A stretch of DNA of 64,000 nt from NCBI GenBank assembly GCA_020402865.1, contig JADBYT010000002.1, positions 1-64,000 of the forward strand, read 5' to 3'. The notes below the pieces were generated by a model that worked only from the letters and a program-made list of their open reading frames with translations, had not been told where the DNA came from and made no database searches. The position numbers were made by a program, and so were the translations under genes. The stretch comes from Bacteroidota bacterium (GTDB lineage Bacteria; Bacteroidota; Bacteroidia; Palsa-965). Shown piece by piece: positions 50,759 to 61,621 of the stretch (positions are counted from its first letter, which is position 1; each line of letters starts with the position of its first letter).

Positions 50759-53700
50759 TTACTTCAGCAACGATACATGACCGGTAAGCTTCTGTACCCG
50801 CCCGGTGAAGTCTGTGGCAACAATTTTATATACATACACATCCTGCTGGGCTACTTCTGCTCCTTTATTTGCGGTACCATCCCAGCCAATTTCCATTTTG
50901 TCTGTGGCAAAAATATGGTTGCCCCAGCGGTCGTATATATCCATGTTGAAGGCAATTATTTCAAGTCCTACGGCCATAAACACATCGTTTTTGCCATCGC
51001 CGTTGGGTGTAAAGGCATTGGGCACAAAAAGTGTCTGCTCCGGATTTACCTCAATGGTTTGCCAGGCAGTATCGGTGCAGCCGCCATCGCCGGTTACTAC
51101 CAGCATTACCTGATAGGTGCCGCGTCCGCTGTACGTGTGCGTGGGCGAAGGTGTGGTGGACGTGGTAGTGTCGCCGAAATTCCAGAACCAGCCCAGCGTG
51201 TTTGCCGATGAAAGATCGGTAAAGATTACAGTGGGTTCGAGTGTGGTAATTTCGGTTGATGATGCGATGAATGATGCGTTGGGTGAAGCGTAAACCGTAA
51301 CCTGCACCACAGTAGAAGCATTGCCAGCACAACCAGCGGCTGATGTGGCCACCACATTTATGGTGTATGTGCCGCTCACCGGATAGTCGTGAAACACCGG
51401 CGAGCCTGTGCCCGTGTTGCCATCGCCAAAGTCCCAGGCATAGAAGCAACTGCTGTTACCGGCATTGTTGTCGAAAATTGTCAGCCGTGCTTCGTCGCAA
51501 CCGCTTATGGTTTGCGGCTGCAGCAATACTACAGGCAGCGCATTCACCGTAACCTGCGTGCTTCCGGTAACCGATACATTGCACACATTGGTAGCTGTTA
51601 CCACATACGTAGTAGTTGTTTGTGGTTGCACGGTGTAAGGCCCTGCCGTATTCCATCCGGCCACATTCCAGTTCCAGAGAATTGGTCCGGTGTTGCCGGT
51701 AACCGCACAGCTTACTACAGCTGTATTACCTGCACAAATACTGGTTGACGGGCTCATGCTCAGGTTGGCCGGAGTAAACTGGAATACATCAAGCACAATT
51801 GTATCGGCGGGGCTTGCGCATCCGCTAGCATCAACAGCCTGTACAATGTAGCTTGTGGCTTGTGCAGGATACACCGTGTACTGCGGACCGTTGCCCAGCG
51901 GCACATTCCAGTTGTAGGTGTAAGGCCCGTTGCCGCCATTGCCCATAGCCGAAATTACAGCAGGCTGTGCAGGACAAACCGTATCGTTGCCGAGTGTGGT
52001 TATTGTAACCGGCGTTGGCTCAAGAATGGTAACCGTGGTTACTGTGGCACAGCCGTTGGCATCGGTTATACTTACGGTTTGCGTGCCTGCTGCAAGGTTG
52101 TTTGCAAACGGCGAAGTTTGCACCGGCACCGTACTCCATGCGTAGCTGTAAGGCCCGGTTCCGCCGGCAGCTGTAATGGAGGCGCTGCCGTTGTTGCCGC
52201 CGTTGCAGGTTACATTGCTTGCACCGCTAATGGTGGCCGAAAGCGGTGCCGGCTGCGAAATATTGGCTACTGTTAATGCCTGGCAGCCATTGCCGTCGGT
52301 GATACTTACTACGTAAGTGCCTGCCCCCAGATTAATAGCCGCCGGACCCGATTGCGCGGGGACACTGTTCCACGTGTACACATACGTACCCGTGCCGCCC
52401 GACGCAAGTACCTGCGCCGCACCATTGCTGCCTCCGTTGCACGAAACCGGTGTGGTGCTCACAAGTCCGGTAATGGCTGCTGGCTGCGTGAGTATAATGC
52501 TGCCTTGTGTCGTGCAGCCGTTATCGTCGGTAATGCTTACCGCGTATGTACCTGCACCTAAGCCGGTGGCCTGTGCCGTTTGCTGTGCGGGGGTGGTGCT
52601 CCAGTTAAACGTATAAGGTGTGGTGCCGCCGCTGACAGCTGCAAGAGCTGCACCGTTTGTATTTCCGTTGCACAAAATCGGTGTGGTAATGCTGGTGTTT
52701 ACACTCAGTGCTGCAGCAGGTTGTGTAATGGTTACCGTGCCCGTAGAAATGCAGCCATTGGCTGTGGTTACGGTTACACTGTAGGTGCCGGGTGCAAGGT
52801 TGTTAAGCGTGGCTGTGTTGCCGCCGTTGCTCCACACATAGGTGTAGGGTTGCTGGCCGCCGTTCATGTTGGCGTTGGCCGATCCGTTGTTGTTGCCAAA
52901 GCAGTCAATATCGGTGCTGCTCATTACCAGATTGCCTGGTGCAGCACCCTGTGTAACGGTTACGGTTTGCACCATCTGGCAGCCGCTGCCGTCGGTAACG
53001 GTGCAGCTGTAGGTGCCGGGCGTGAGACCGGTGGCTGTTGCATTGTTGCCGCCCGACGGGGCCCACGTATAACTGTAAGGCGATTGACCGCCCGAAGCAA
53101 GCACTGCTGCTGATCCGTTGGAGGCATTGCAGTTGGCCGGTGAACTGGTGGCGCTGGTGGCAAAGCCGGTAACCGTAATGCAATAGGCAAATGTTTGTGA
53201 GCCGGAATACGGGCAGTTATCATCGCTTACTGTAATGGTAAAGCAGTGCGGCACATTGCTGATATCGGCCGGGCCGGGTGTCCATGTAAATGTGCCTACG
53301 GGCAGCGGGCCGGCCGTTTGTGTAAAGGTGGCGTTGGCAATGCTGTTGTTCCAGCTCAGCGTAATGTTCTGATTCGGATCGGGATCAGAGGAGTTTACAA
53401 AGAAGGAAAGTGTGTTGCCGGCACATACACTGATGTTAAAGTTGCTGGTGTTGTTTATGCCCGATACGGCAGGCAGCGTGTTTGTACACATAATGGTGCG
53501 TAACTGAATATCGCGCACTACGCTGCCAATGAGAATGCCGTTTCGCCATTCTTCCACGCGCACAGCCATTACCGTTACCAGCAGCTGCGAAGGCGTCATG
53601 CAAATATCACCGTTGGTGGTGTTAAACGTCATGGCCGGGTTTGATGCTACCGGCTGCGTAGCGGAGTAAGGTGTAACGTAGGTTACAGTGGATGTGGCAC

Positions 53701-54337
53701 TATTGGCGGGCGGTATGAGCGCATACACCAGTGAGTCGCCGTCGGGATCAGTTGCACCGTGGTTGAAGCAATAGCTTTGACCTACGCATACAAACGGGAT
53801 CGGCCTGTTTGAGAAGGTTGGTGAATTGTTGCAGGGCGCGTTCAGATTATTGAGCAGCGACTGCACAAAAATGTTCTGCGATCCAGGATTCTGAATCGTG
53901 CTGATCGCATTGTTGCGGCAGCAAAAATTAAAACTGAACACCCAGTCGGTACACGCCATTGGTAATGTGACGGTGCCTTCGTAGATGAATTCTTGTACGC
54001 CCGGATTTTGACCGCCGTTGCAAACGGTCAGCATGTTTGGACAGATGGGCGTAACGTCCTGTCCGGTTCCTGCAATGGGGTTGAGGACGACAGAGAGGGA
54101 TTGGTTGCAGGAGACTGAAGCAATGTCTATAGTGACATTATTGGGCGCCTGACTACCGCTGCAATCGCGGTAAAAGGCGAGGCGTAACAGGTATTGGTTG
54201 CCGCCAAGGCAGGTGTAGGTTAAATCGGCGCCCTGCGCATGGGTGGCTTTCAACTGATGGTTTGCCAATGGCAATAATGCCAGTATCATCAGGAAGCGCA
54301 TCCAATTAACCCGGGTGTGTGTGTAGCTTATTCCCAT
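50759..54337 (-). CDS. SprB-repeat/PKD gliding-type surface protein with T9SS type B C-terminus
   Basis: 1,192 residues, ATG start (M13 is an alternative); a GGAGA tract 9 bp upstream is Shine-Dalgarno-like, rare here. Signal region 13-34. Residues about 35-395 are beta-rich with many Cys and DPDGDSLVYALIPPAN. Five SprB repeats follow (about 398-775) with C.G..NG.A, GGT.PY.Y.W and GAGTY.VSITD.NGC. Then Ig/PKD-like units, two with WDFGDG or WNFGDT. The last 90 residues start LFVPNAFTPNGDGKND (about residue 1100), the 'gliding motility-associated C-terminal' (type B) T9SS domain, ending GHVSLLK. SprB is a mobile adhesin in gliding flavobacteria; this smaller relative may serve attachment. Has its own terminator. 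Confidence 0.93.
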   Translation of the reverse strand: MGISYTHTRVNWMRFLMILALLPLANHQLKATHAQGADLTYTCLGGNQYLLRLAFYRDCSGSQAPNNVTIDIASVSCNQSLSVVLNPIAGTGQDVTPICPNMLTVCNGGQNPGVQEFIYEGTVTLPMACTDWVFSFNFCCRNNAISTIQNPGSQNIFVQSLLNNLNAPCNNSPTFSNRPIPFVCVGQSYCFNHGATDPDGDSLVYALIPPANSATSTVTYVTPYSATQPVASNPAMTFNTTNGDICMTPSQLLVTVMAVRVEEWRNGILIGSVVRDIQLRTIMCTNTLPAVSGINNTSNFNISVCAGNTLSFFVNSSDPDPNQNITLSWNNSIANATFTQTAGPLPVGTFTWTPGPADISNVPHCFTITVSDDNCPYSGSQTFAYCITVTGFATSATSSPANCNASNGSAAVLASGGQSPYSYTWAPSGGNNATATGLTPGTYSCTVTDGSGCQMVQTVTVTQGAAPGNLVMSSTDIDCFGNNNGSANANMNGGQQPYTYVWSNGGNTATLNNLAPGTYSVTVTTANGCISTGTVTITQPAAALSVNTSITTPILCNGNTNGAALAAVSGGTTPYTFNWSTTPAQQTAQATGLGAGTYAVSITDDNGCTTQGSIILTQPAAITGLVSTTPVSCNGGSNGAAQVLASGGTGTYVYTWNSVPAQSGPAAINLGAGTYVVSITDGNGCQALTVANISQPAPLSATISGASNVTCNGGNNGSASITAAGGTGPYSYAWSTVPVQTSPFANNLAAGTQTVSITDANGCATVTTVTILEPTPVTITTLGNDTVCPAQPAVISAMGNGGNGPYTYNWNVPLGNGPQYTVYPAQATSYIVQAVDASGCASPADTIVLDVFQFTPANLSMSPSTSICAGNTAVVSCAVTGNTGPILWNWNVAGWNTAGPYTVQPQTTTTYVVTATNVCNVSVTGSTQVTVNALPVVLLQPQTISGCDEARLTIFDNNAGNSSCFYAWDFGDGNTGTGSPVFHDYPVSGTYTINVVATSAAGCAGNASTVVQVTVYASPNASFIASSTEITTLEPTVIFTDLSSANTLGWFWNFGDTTTSTTPSPTHTYSGRGTYQVMLVVTGDGGCTDTAWQTIEVNPEQTLFVPNAFTPNGDGKNDVFMAVGLEIIAFNMDIYDRWGNHIFATDKMEIGWDGTANKGAEVAQQDVYVYKIVATDFTGRVQKLTGHVSLLK

Positions 54338-54921
54338 AGCTTTTCTCCTTTCCGGTTAAATGATTTGTGTGAAGCAAAGAACTACCTGATCTAACGCCCC
54401 TGATGAGTACAGAGTTTCGCAGATTACACAAGCTTAATCATGGGAATAGGTGATGCGAATTTTTTTGAGGAAGCTAATTCGCTGAAAATCAAAATTTCAA
54501 CCAGTAATCGTGGAAATGTTACGCATCAAAAAAGAAACAATATTTTTTTCGCTGCGTATTAAATGCTTTTGCTCTTCTTTGAAATATAAGAAATAATATG
54601 ATGTTTTAGATATGCATCAATAAGCGTGCCATCCATAAAATAGGCATTTTAAGTATCTGATATTATTCCATTAGTTCAATACTTATTTTTCGGCAATTTG
54701 CATCTTTCTGTCGATAGTTTGTAAAGACAATGAGGTAGTTTACCCATTTTGTCGGTAGTTGGTTCATTTTCTTCGGGCAATGGAATATGAAATCTGATTA
54801 TCAGGTATTGGTTGAGAATAATCTAAACGCCATATTAAATTAATATGCAGTATATCAATTGATTAGATCTGTATAGGGCTTTGCCCTGTTACCTTTCCCC
54901 GAATTATCCGACATTATATTC
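54338..54921. other. AT-rich 584-bp intergenic region
   Basis: It separates the divergent SprB-repeat gene and ECF sigma gene. The middle (about 54450-54900) is strongly AT-rich, with runs of T and A. No coding frame of note, no hairpin terminator and no RNA gene was seen; a 40-codon open frame at 54440 has no support. It must hold promoters for the two divergent genes. Confidence 0.5.
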
Positions 54922-55476
54922 GTGAATCCATCACACAACGATATAAACAGGGATTTCCTGACCCGCTATGCGGGCATACATGAGCGTTTTGCGCGTTACT
55001 GCCGGAGCCATGCGTGGGGATTGCTTGATCCGGAGGATCTGGTGCAGGAAACCGTGCTTATTGCGTTGCAGCGTTACGAAAGCATAAAAGACCGCGAAAA
55101 GCTGCTGGGCTGGATGATTTGTGTGGCGAACAATTTAGTGCGTGATCTTATGCGCAGGCAAAAATTCTCGGCGGTGTACGACGAGAAAATGCTCCGCCGC
55201 ATGGAAAGCCGCACCGGCAGCCCCGACACGGCAATGGATATGCACTACCTGCACAAAGCCATCAATCAGCTGGGTGCACAGGAGAAAGAAGCCCTGCTTA
55301 TGTTCGAAGTATCGGGTTTCAGCATGCAGGAAATTGCAGATTTGCAAAACTGCCGTGTAGAAGCAGTGAAAACCCGTGTAAGCCGTGCCCGACAGCGGGT
55401 ACGCAAACTGCTCGACGATGAAGGTGTACCGGAATTACGTCAGGAACATTCATTCAGACTCACTTCATTACTTTAA
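54922..55476 (+). CDS. ECF-type RNA polymerase sigma factor
   Basis: 184 residues from a GTG at 54922, with no in-frame ATG for 60 codons. Region 2 (about 10-80) includes DPEDLVQETVLIALQRYESI and ending WMICVANNLVRDLMRRQ; region 4 (about 115-165) has LGAQEKEALLMFEVSGFSMQ and VEAVKTRVSRARQRVRKLL, a helix-turn-helix for the -35 box. There is no region 1 or 3, as in ECF sigmas. It is followed after 36 bp by a single-helix membrane protein that is likely its anti-sigma partner. Confidence 0.95.
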   Translation: MNPSHNDINRDFLTRYAGIHERFARYCRSHAWGLLDPEDLVQETVLIALQRYESIKDREKLLGWMICVANNLVRDLMRRQKFSAVYDEKMLRRMESRTGSPDTAMDMHYLHKAINQLGAQEKEALLMFEVSGFSMQEIADLQNCRVEAVKTRVSRARQRVRKLLDDEGVPELRQEHSFRLTSLL

Positions 55477-55512
55477 TACAGAATACAATAAATTCATAAC
55501 CACGACCATAAA

Positions 55513-56346
55513 ATGACAGATCAACGCATCACCGATCTTTTTAGCCGGCTCAATGAGCTGCCTTCGGAGGTGCCACTGAGCGAAGTGGAGCACTGGGCCC
55601 GTCTCCATGCCGCAGGTCAGCTTATGCCGCAGGCTCCCAATGTGGGCGCACCGGGCAAATTACCGTGGTACTCATTTAAACCACCGCTTTACATGACATC
55701 CATTCTCATTGCCGGCGCTGCATCGGGCCTTGCAGCTTTAATAGCCGTAAACACCACATCCGATAATCCTGCCCCGCAGCAAAACCAGCCCGCTGCCGCA
55801 CTAACAGATTCTGCACTGCTCATGCCGGCCGATACGCCGGTGGTGAAAGTAAATGTGAAACAAAATCCCGATGGCGATTCACTCCGCCGCGAGTATATCA
55901 TTAACGCACCGGCAAATGCACGCATCACCGTATCGGCTGCCGATGCCGACGCAGTGACCAATGTGCAGATTACGCCCGACGGTGTTGAAGCAACCACTGA
56001 TGCTGCTCAGGAAGATCCCGACGGATATTCTTATCAGTACGAAAGGGGTGAAGATGGTGGTGTGGATATTGAGGTAAACAACCGCGGCAATTACAACGAC
56101 GTCTGCTACTGCAACACGCAAAACGACAGTTTACAGCACGAGTTTGTAAAACAACTTCTGGCCGACGGCATTATCAGCAGCGATAAGAATTATACGTTTA
56201 TGATTGATATGCGCAAGTTTGTGGTAAACGGCAAACGCCAGTCGGCTGCTGTGCATCTGAAATACCTGCGTTTGTACGAACAGCTGAATGGCGACGAGCA
56301 CATCTCCGGCAATTTCTCGTGGCAGGTGCAGGTATCTTCCCGTTAA
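55513..56346 (+). CDS. Single-pass membrane protein, probable anti-sigma factor
   Basis: 277 residues, ATG start. The N-terminal 58 residues are cytoplasmic and helical (ITDLFSRLNELPSEVPLSEV), followed by one membrane helix (about 60-79: MTSILIAGAASGLAALIAV) and about 195 extracytoplasmic residues rich in Asp, Asn, Thr and Pro. That arrangement, right after an ECF sigma gene, is typical of anti-sigma factors, though the zinc-binding motif H-x3-C-x2-C is absent, and I see no family hit by eye. Role inferred from position. Confidence 0.6.
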   Translation: MTDQRITDLFSRLNELPSEVPLSEVEHWARLHAAGQLMPQAPNVGAPGKLPWYSFKPPLYMTSILIAGAASGLAALIAVNTTSDNPAPQQNQPAAALTDSALLMPADTPVVKVNVKQNPDGDSLRREYIINAPANARITVSAADADAVTNVQITPDGVEATTDAAQEDPDGYSYQYERGEDGGVDIEVNNRGNYNDVCYCNTQNDSLQHEFVKQLLADGIISSDKNYTFMIDMRKFVVNGKRQSAAVHLKYLRLYEQLNGDEHISGNFSWQVQVSSR

Positions 56347-56393
56347 GCGACTACAGCAAGTAACAGCAAGTTTACTTCGAAAATGCCCGGCGG

Positions 56394-57746
56394 TTAAGCG
56401 GCCTGCAGCACCGAAGTAAAATCAATGAGCAGCGAAAACAAATCGTCGAACTCGGTAAGCGGAAGTGTTTCGCGCCGGTCGCAGGTGTCGTGATAGGCTT
56501 TTATGCCCCCCAGTGTATAAATGTAAAAGCAGGGCACATCGCGCTCTGTAAAGTAATAATGATCGCTGATAGCGGCTTTCCCCCGCGGCTTGATGAGGGG
56601 AAGATAACTGCGCTGCGCATTAAGTTTCTGAAGTGTTTTAAAGTCTTCATCAAACAAGCTGGCATTTACCACGGTGATGCCTTCATCACCCGTGCCGATA
56701 ATATCCATGTTGATGAGAAACTTAATGCTGTTGAGCGGGAAAAGCGGATTGCGGCAATACCAGCCTGAACCAAGCAGCCCCACTTCCTCGGCACCGAAAG
56801 CCATAAATACGATTGAACATTTGGGCTTGTTGGCCGGGTTGCTGTAATGACGCGCCAGGCACAAAAGCATGGCTACGCCGCTTGCATTGTCGTTGGCGCC
56901 GGGAAAATATACATGCTGCCCCATGCGGCCCAGATGGTCGTAGTGCGCAGTAAATACAATGAACGAATCAGGCTGCTCGCTGCCGCGTATGTAGCCGATT
57001 ACGTTTTGCGATGTGTAGTTGCGGATATACTTAGCACCGATTGCCACATCAATTTCACTCACCGTTTTCCACGCGGCTTCAATTTCAATTACCGGCACAA
57101 GCGATTGTGTTTGCGAAAAGTCCCAGGGATTTAATTTGGTGCAGGCATCGCCCTCGTGTTCGTGCATGATATTTAGTTGCACGGGCAGCAAAATGCCTTT
57201 TACATTGCGCGGGAAGCGCACAAAGTTTACCAGCAAATCGCGCTTGGCTTTTTCGCGCACACCGGTTGTATCCACCAGCACAAATACTTTCTTAAGGTTT
57301 TGTGCCAGAAAGGCTTTTATCCCGGCATCGGTTTTCACCACATTCGAATCAAACCGCACCACCTGATAATGTCCTTTCACCGAAGGCGATGAACTGCGCA
57401 CAATGAAATGCTCGCCCGGATCGCTCGTTTCGCGGCGGCCGTCTTTCCAGATAAAGGTCATTTCCACTTTACCAGGAAATGTATTAACCGGGAAAGAAAA
57501 TGGCTGCTCAAAACTTCCGCTTTTGTTGAACGAAAGCAGTCCAAGTTTTTTAAACTCATTGCCAATCCACGTGGCTGCCACTTTATCGCCTTTGTTTACA
57601 TAGCCGCGTCCGTGCATGGCCGGCGAGGCCAGCGTGTCGATAATGCTGCGGGCGTAGGGCAGTTGCGAAACCACATCGCTTTGTTGCGCGGCCAGCTGGG
57701 CCAGCAGCAACAGGGTAAATAAAAGCGAAAGGCTGAGACGAGGCAT
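56394..57746 (-). CDS. M28 family zinc aminopeptidase, exported
   Basis: 450 residues, ATG start, signal peptide 1-21. Two-zinc site of family M28: H268 in AHYDHLG, D286 in GANDNASG, E320-E321 in GAEEVGLLGS, D348 in NMDIIG and H396 in ISDHYYF. The PA-like insert common in M28 (about 110-240) is present. It probably removes N-terminal residues from peptides in the periplasm or outside. There is no T9SS domain. Its start lies 8 bp downstream of the stop of the next minus-strand gene (57755), so the two may be co-transcribed. Confidence 0.92.
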   Translation of the reverse strand: MPRLSLSLLFTLLLLAQLAAQQSDVVSQLPYARSIIDTLASPAMHGRGYVNKGDKVAATWIGNEFKKLGLLSFNKSGSFEQPFSFPVNTFPGKVEMTFIWKDGRRETSDPGEHFIVRSSSPSVKGHYQVVRFDSNVVKTDAGIKAFLAQNLKKVFVLVDTTGVREKAKRDLLVNFVRFPRNVKGILLPVQLNIMHEHEGDACTKLNPWDFSQTQSLVPVIEIEAAWKTVSEIDVAIGAKYIRNYTSQNVIGYIRGSEQPDSFIVFTAHYDHLGRMGQHVYFPGANDNASGVAMLLCLARHYSNPANKPKCSIVFMAFGAEEVGLLGSGWYCRNPLFPLNSIKFLINMDIIGTGDEGITVVNASLFDEDFKTLQKLNAQRSYLPLIKPRGKAAISDHYYFTERDVPCFYIYTLGGIKAYHDTCDRRETLPLTEFDDLFSLLIDFTSVLQAA

Positions 57747-57754
57747 GGGGTTGA

Positions 57755-58462
57755 TTAGCTGAAACGACGTTTTACCACATTGCGAAACAACTCAGCCGGC
57801 TCCGAATCGGCAGACCAGCGGTATTCGCTTTGCAGTACTGATACAAAAGACTCAGCCTCGCCGGGCGAGGAGCTGGAATTAATATGATTAAGTGCTTCGT
57901 CGTAAGCAGCTGCATCGCCGCCAAAGAGATTGCGCAAGAACATAAGCTTTTCATTAAACCCGATCAGGCTGCGCACGTCTTTACCCGTGGCTGCAGGCTG
58001 CGGCGCTTTCGGTTCGGCTTTGGGCGGTTCGGGCGCTTTTACTTCGGGCACTGCCACCGGTTCGGCTTTGGGCGGTTCGGGCGCTTTTACTTCGGGCACT
58101 GCCACCGGTTCGGCTTTAGGCGGTTCGGGCGCTTTTACTTCGGCAATTGCTACCGGTTCCACTTTTGGTGGTTCGGGTGCTGTAATTTCAGGTTCCGGCT
58201 TCTTCTCCGGCACGGCAGCAATAACAACCGGCTGCGGCATAACAACCGTTTCGGGCGTTTCTTCCTCGTCGGGCAAGGTATTGAGGTAGCTGAACACCAC
58301 GGCTTTGCGGTGCAGCTGCTCGATGCTGTGCAGGATAAGGTCAATATCGGTTTGCGGAACGTTGCGGGTAGTGCCAATTCTGTCCGACTGATTCTTAATA
58401 CTGTCGATGAGCGCAGCAATCTCCTTGCGGAGTTCATTTTTACGCGGCTTCTGATGGGCCAT
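57755..58462 (-). CDS. Coiled-coil and Pro-rich repeat-linker protein of unknown function
   Basis: 235 residues, ATG start. Three parts: a helical, charged N-terminus (1-65, with [17 protein letters not shown]), a Pro/Glu/Lys/Ala-rich linker (about 80-155) made of 16-residue repeats [16 protein letters not shown], and a helical C-terminal domain (about 160-235) with [20 protein letters not shown], a sequence type known in Bacteroidota only as an uncharacterised domain. No signal peptide. The linker resembles TonB-type Pro-rich spacers but no TonB domain follows. Divergent from tdk with 91 bp in between. Confidence 0.75.
   Translation of the reverse strand: MAHQKPRKNELRKEIAALIDSIKNQSDRIGTTRNVPQTDIDLILHSIEQLHRKAVVFSYLNTLPDEEETPETVVMPQPVVIAAVPEKKPEPEITAPEPPKVEPVAIAEVKAPEPPKAEPVAVPEVKAPEPPKAEPVAVPEVKAPEPPKAEPKAPQPAATGKDVRSLIGFNEKLMFLRNLFGGDAAAYDEALNHINSSSSPGEAESFVSVLQSEYRWSADSEPAELFRNVVKRRFS
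58011..58202. repeat. 48-bp tandem repeats coding the Pro-rich linker
   Basis: Copies start at 58011, 58059, 58107 and 58155 (ggttcggctttgggcggttc at the first two; the last has diverged). The period of exactly 48 bp is 16 codons, so copy loss or gain preserves the frame. Confidence 0.93.
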
Positions 58463-58553
58463 GAGCGATAGGAAAACGCCTTTTTGGTTAGATTTGCCGG
58501 AAAGCGGCCGGCTTTACAAAATTACACATTTTCCGTCCGCATATCCGAGAACA

Positions 58554-59147
58554 ATGTTCATCGAAAATACACAACATCCGCAAAAGCGCCGTGGCTGGAT
58601 CGAAGTCGTTTGCGGATCTATGTTTTCCGGCAAAACCGAAGAGCTCATCCGCCGTCTCAAACGCGCCCAGTTTGCACGGCTAAAGGTGGAAATTTTCAAG
58701 CCTGCCGTGGATACGCGTTACGACGAAACACAAGTTGTATCGCACGATGCCAATGCCATTCACTCAACCCCCGTGCCTTCTTCGGCAAACATTCTGCTGC
58801 TTGCCAGCGATGTGGATGTGGTGGGAATTGATGAAGCGCAGTTTTTTGATGAAGGACTTACGCAGGTGTGCAACCAGCTGGCCGATAACGGCATCCGCGT
58901 AATTGTGGCCGGGCTTGATATGGATTATCTCGGCAAACCGTTTGGGCCCATTCCGGCACTCATGTCGGTAGCCGAATATGTAACCAAAGTGCACGCCATT
59001 TGTATGCGCTGCGGACACATCGCCAACCACTCACACCGCATTACCGGCGGCGAATCGCTTATTCAGCTGGGCGAAAAAGACAGTTACGAACCACTCTGCC
59101 GCGACTGTTTCAGCGAAGCCATGCAGACTGAGCATCCGCAGCCATGA
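58554..59147 (+). CDS. tdk: Thymidine kinase
   Basis: 197 residues from the ATG at 58554. The open frame reaches back to 58461, but that would run into the divergent gene, and the family begins here ([15 protein letters not shown]). P-loop [14 protein letters not shown] (Asp of Walker B type) and zinc ligands CMRCGH and CRDC identify the type II (Tdk) family. It phosphorylates thymidine with ATP for DNA precursor salvage in the cytoplasm. The stop overlaps the start of murF-alr by the sequence ATGA, so translation is coupled. Confidence 0.95.
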   Translation: MFIENTQHPQKRRGWIEVVCGSMFSGKTEELIRRLKRAQFARLKVEIFKPAVDTRYDETQVVSHDANAIHSTPVPSSANILLLASDVDVVGIDEAQFFDEGLTQVCNQLADNGIRVIVAGLDMDYLGKPFGPIPALMSVAEYVTKVHAICMRCGHIANHSHRITGGESLIQLGEKDSYEPLCRDCFSEAMQTEHPQP

Positions 59148-61621
59148 ACTACCGCTTTTCTGATATTGCCCGCATCCTGCACGCCGCGCCGCCCGCCGCC
59201 GACGGGCCTGTGCAGCACCTGCTGATCGACAGCCGCAACACGGCACAAACCGAGGCGGCAGTATTTTTCGCCATACGCGGTGAGCGGCACGACGGCCACA
59301 GCTTCATTGCCGATTTGTATGCGCGCGGCATCCGCTTTTTTGTGGTGTCTGAAATGCCTGATGCCACTGCATTTCCCGATGCAGGCTTTATTCAGGTAAG
59401 TGATACGCTTACGGCCTTGCAGGAGCTTGCCGCGCATCACCGCCGGCAGTTTCATTTTCCGGTTATTGCCATTACGGGCAGCAACGGAAAAACCATTGTG
59501 AAGGAATGGCTCTGGCAACTGCTGCGCGATGATTACCGCATTGTGCGCAGTCCCAAAAGCTACAACTCGCAGGTAGGCGTGCCGCTTTCGGTGTGGCAGA
59601 TGAGTGAAGAACATACGCTGGGCATTTTCGAAGCCGGTATTTCACGCACGGGTGAAATGCAGCGCCTGCAAAAAATTCTTCGCCCCGATGTGGCGCTGCT
59701 TACCAACATCGGCCCTGCACACGACGAAAATTTTTCATCGCGCGAAGAAAAAACACACGAAAAACTCAAACTCCTCGAAGGCGCCACACTTATTATTTCC
59801 GGCAAAGACGATGCGGCCACCTACGGCATCCTTGCCTCCGGCGAAGGCGCTGCCAGCCAGCGATTCAGCTGGTCGCGCAAAACAAAAGCCACACTCCAGC
59901 TGGCCGATATCAAGCGCGACGGGCACGAAACCGAACTCAAAGGGGTTTACGACCACCGGTTTGTCACCATCCGCATTCCGTTTACCGACGAAGCCTCCAT
60001 TGAGAACGCCATTCATTGCTGGTGTGTGCTGCTGCATTTCGAGCTAAGCGACGAGACCATTGCCGCGCGTATGAAACAGCTTACGCCCGTGGCCATGCGT
60101 CTGGAAATGAAAGAAGGCGTAAGCAACTGCTCGGTCATCAACGACAGCTACAACTCCGATCTCGGATCGCTGTCTGTGGCGCTCGATTTTCTGAACCAGC
60201 AGCAGCAGCATCCCAAGCGCACACTCATTCTGAGCGATATTCTCCAAAGCGGGCGCAACGAAACCCAGCTTTACGGCGAAGTGGCCGCGCTGCTTCAGGC
60301 CAAAGGCATCAACCGCATCATTGGCATTGGCAGCGCCATAAGCAGCCAGCAGCAGTTGTTTCAGGTGCCCGAAAAACAGTTCTTCGCCACCACGCGCGAT
60401 TTTCTGGCTGCCTTTCACGTATCGCAGTTTCACGACGAAACCATTCTCATTAAAGGCGCGCGTGCATTTGGTTTCGAGGCCATCAGTAAAGTGCTTCAGC
60501 AGAAAGCCCATGAAACGGTACTCGAAATAGATCTTAATGCTGTAGTGCATAACCTCAATTACTTCCGCTCACGCATTCACCCCGGCACAAAAATTATGGC
60601 TATGGTGAAAGCATTTTCCTACGGAAGCGGAAGTTTTGAAATTGCCAACGTACTGCAATACCATCGTGTCGATTACCTGGCGGTAGCCTATGCCGATGAA
60701 GGGGTGGAATTGCGCCGCGCGGGTATTACATTACCGGTAATGGTAATGAATCCCGAAGAGCAGAGCTACGAAACAATGATCCGCTACCAGCTGGAGCCTG
60801 AAATTTTTTCGTTCCGCATCCTTCAGCTTTTTGATGAGGTGGCAAAACGATACCGTCAGCGTCACCCTGAAACCCCGCCGGTGCCCGTACACATTAAACT
60901 CGACACCGGAATGCGCAGGTTAGGGTTTGAGCAAAGTGAAATAAACGAACTGGTGGTGCGGCTTAAAAATGCGAAAGACTTAACCGTGCGCTCCGTGTTT
61001 TCGCACCTTGCGGCCAGCGATGAGGAGGAACATGATGGGTTTACCAACATACAGATAAAACAGTTCATTGCCATGAGCGAGGTGATACGCAGTCATTTCG
61101 CACAACCCGTTTTCCGACACATCCTCAACTCGGCAGGCATTGTGCGTTTCCCGGATGCACAGCTTGAATGTGTGCGCCTCGGTGTAGGACTTTACGGCGT
61201 GGGGGTGGATGAAGCTGAACAAAAACGACTGCGGCAAATAGGCACACTACGCACCACCATTTCGCAAATAAAAAATGTAGCTGCCGGCGATACCATTGGC
61301 TACAGCCGCAAAGGAAAAACAGCGCGCAACACCCGCACCGCCACCGTTCCCATTGGCTATGCCGACGGGCTGAGCCGTAAACTCAGCAACGGTCGCGGAT
61401 GTATGTGGATAAACGGAAAGCCCGCACACATCATTGGCAATGTGTGCATGGATATGTGCATGCTCGATGTAACCGACATTGACTGCGAGGAAGGTGACGA
61501 AGTAATTGTATTCAGCCCCGAGCACCCCATCGGCGAACTGGCTGCAGCTATGGAAACAATTCCTTACGAAGTGCTTACCAATGTTTCGGCCCGCGTAAAA
61601 CGGGTGTATTATCAGGAATGA
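59144..61621 (+). CDS. murF-alr: Bifunctional MurF / alanine racemase fusion
   Basis: 825 residues, ATG start overlapping tdk by 4 bp. MurF half, residues 1 to about 455: P-loop GSNGKT (112-117, K116) and further Mur ligase motifs ([21 protein letters not shown]); it adds D-Ala-D-Ala to the UDP-MurNAc-tripeptide. Alanine racemase half, from about 459 ([16 protein letters not shown]): [10 protein letters not shown] with PLP Lys K489, [11 protein letters not shown], and GYSRKG with the catalytic Tyr. This fusion is typical of Bacteroidota and brings D-Ala formation and use into one protein. Its stop again overlaps the next start by ATGA. Confidence 0.96.
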   Translation: MNYRFSDIARILHAAPPAADGPVQHLLIDSRNTAQTEAAVFFAIRGERHDGHSFIADLYARGIRFFVVSEMPDATAFPDAGFIQVSDTLTALQELAAHHRRQFHFPVIAITGSNGKTIVKEWLWQLLRDDYRIVRSPKSYNSQVGVPLSVWQMSEEHTLGIFEAGISRTGEMQRLQKILRPDVALLTNIGPAHDENFSSREEKTHEKLKLLEGATLIISGKDDAATYGILASGEGAASQRFSWSRKTKATLQLADIKRDGHETELKGVYDHRFVTIRIPFTDEASIENAIHCWCVLLHFELSDETIAARMKQLTPVAMRLEMKEGVSNCSVINDSYNSDLGSLSVALDFLNQQQQHPKRTLILSDILQSGRNETQLYGEVAALLQAKGINRIIGIGSAISSQQQLFQVPEKQFFATTRDFLAAFHVSQFHDETILIKGARAFGFEAISKVLQQKAHETVLEIDLNAVVHNLNYFRSRIHPGTKIMAMVKAFSYGSGSFEIANVLQYHRVDYLAVAYADEGVELRRAGITLPVMVMNPEEQSYETMIRYQLEPEIFSFRILQLFDEVAKRYRQRHPETPPVPVHIKLDTGMRRLGFEQSEINELVVRLKNAKDLTVRSVFSHLAASDEEEHDGFTNIQIKQFIAMSEVIRSHFAQPVFRHILNSAGIVRFPDAQLECVRLGVGLYGVGVDEAEQKRLRQIGTLRTTISQIKNVAAGDTIGYSRKGKTARNTRTATVPIGYADGLSRKLSNGRGCMWINGKPAHIIGNVCMDMCMLDVTDIDCEEGDEVIVFSPEHPIGELAAAMETIPYEVLTNVSARVKRVYYQE

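Noticed and set aside
54440-54562. 40-codon open frame in the AT-rich gap
   Set aside because: There is no promoter-like box close by and no recognisable product; such frames are expected by chance.
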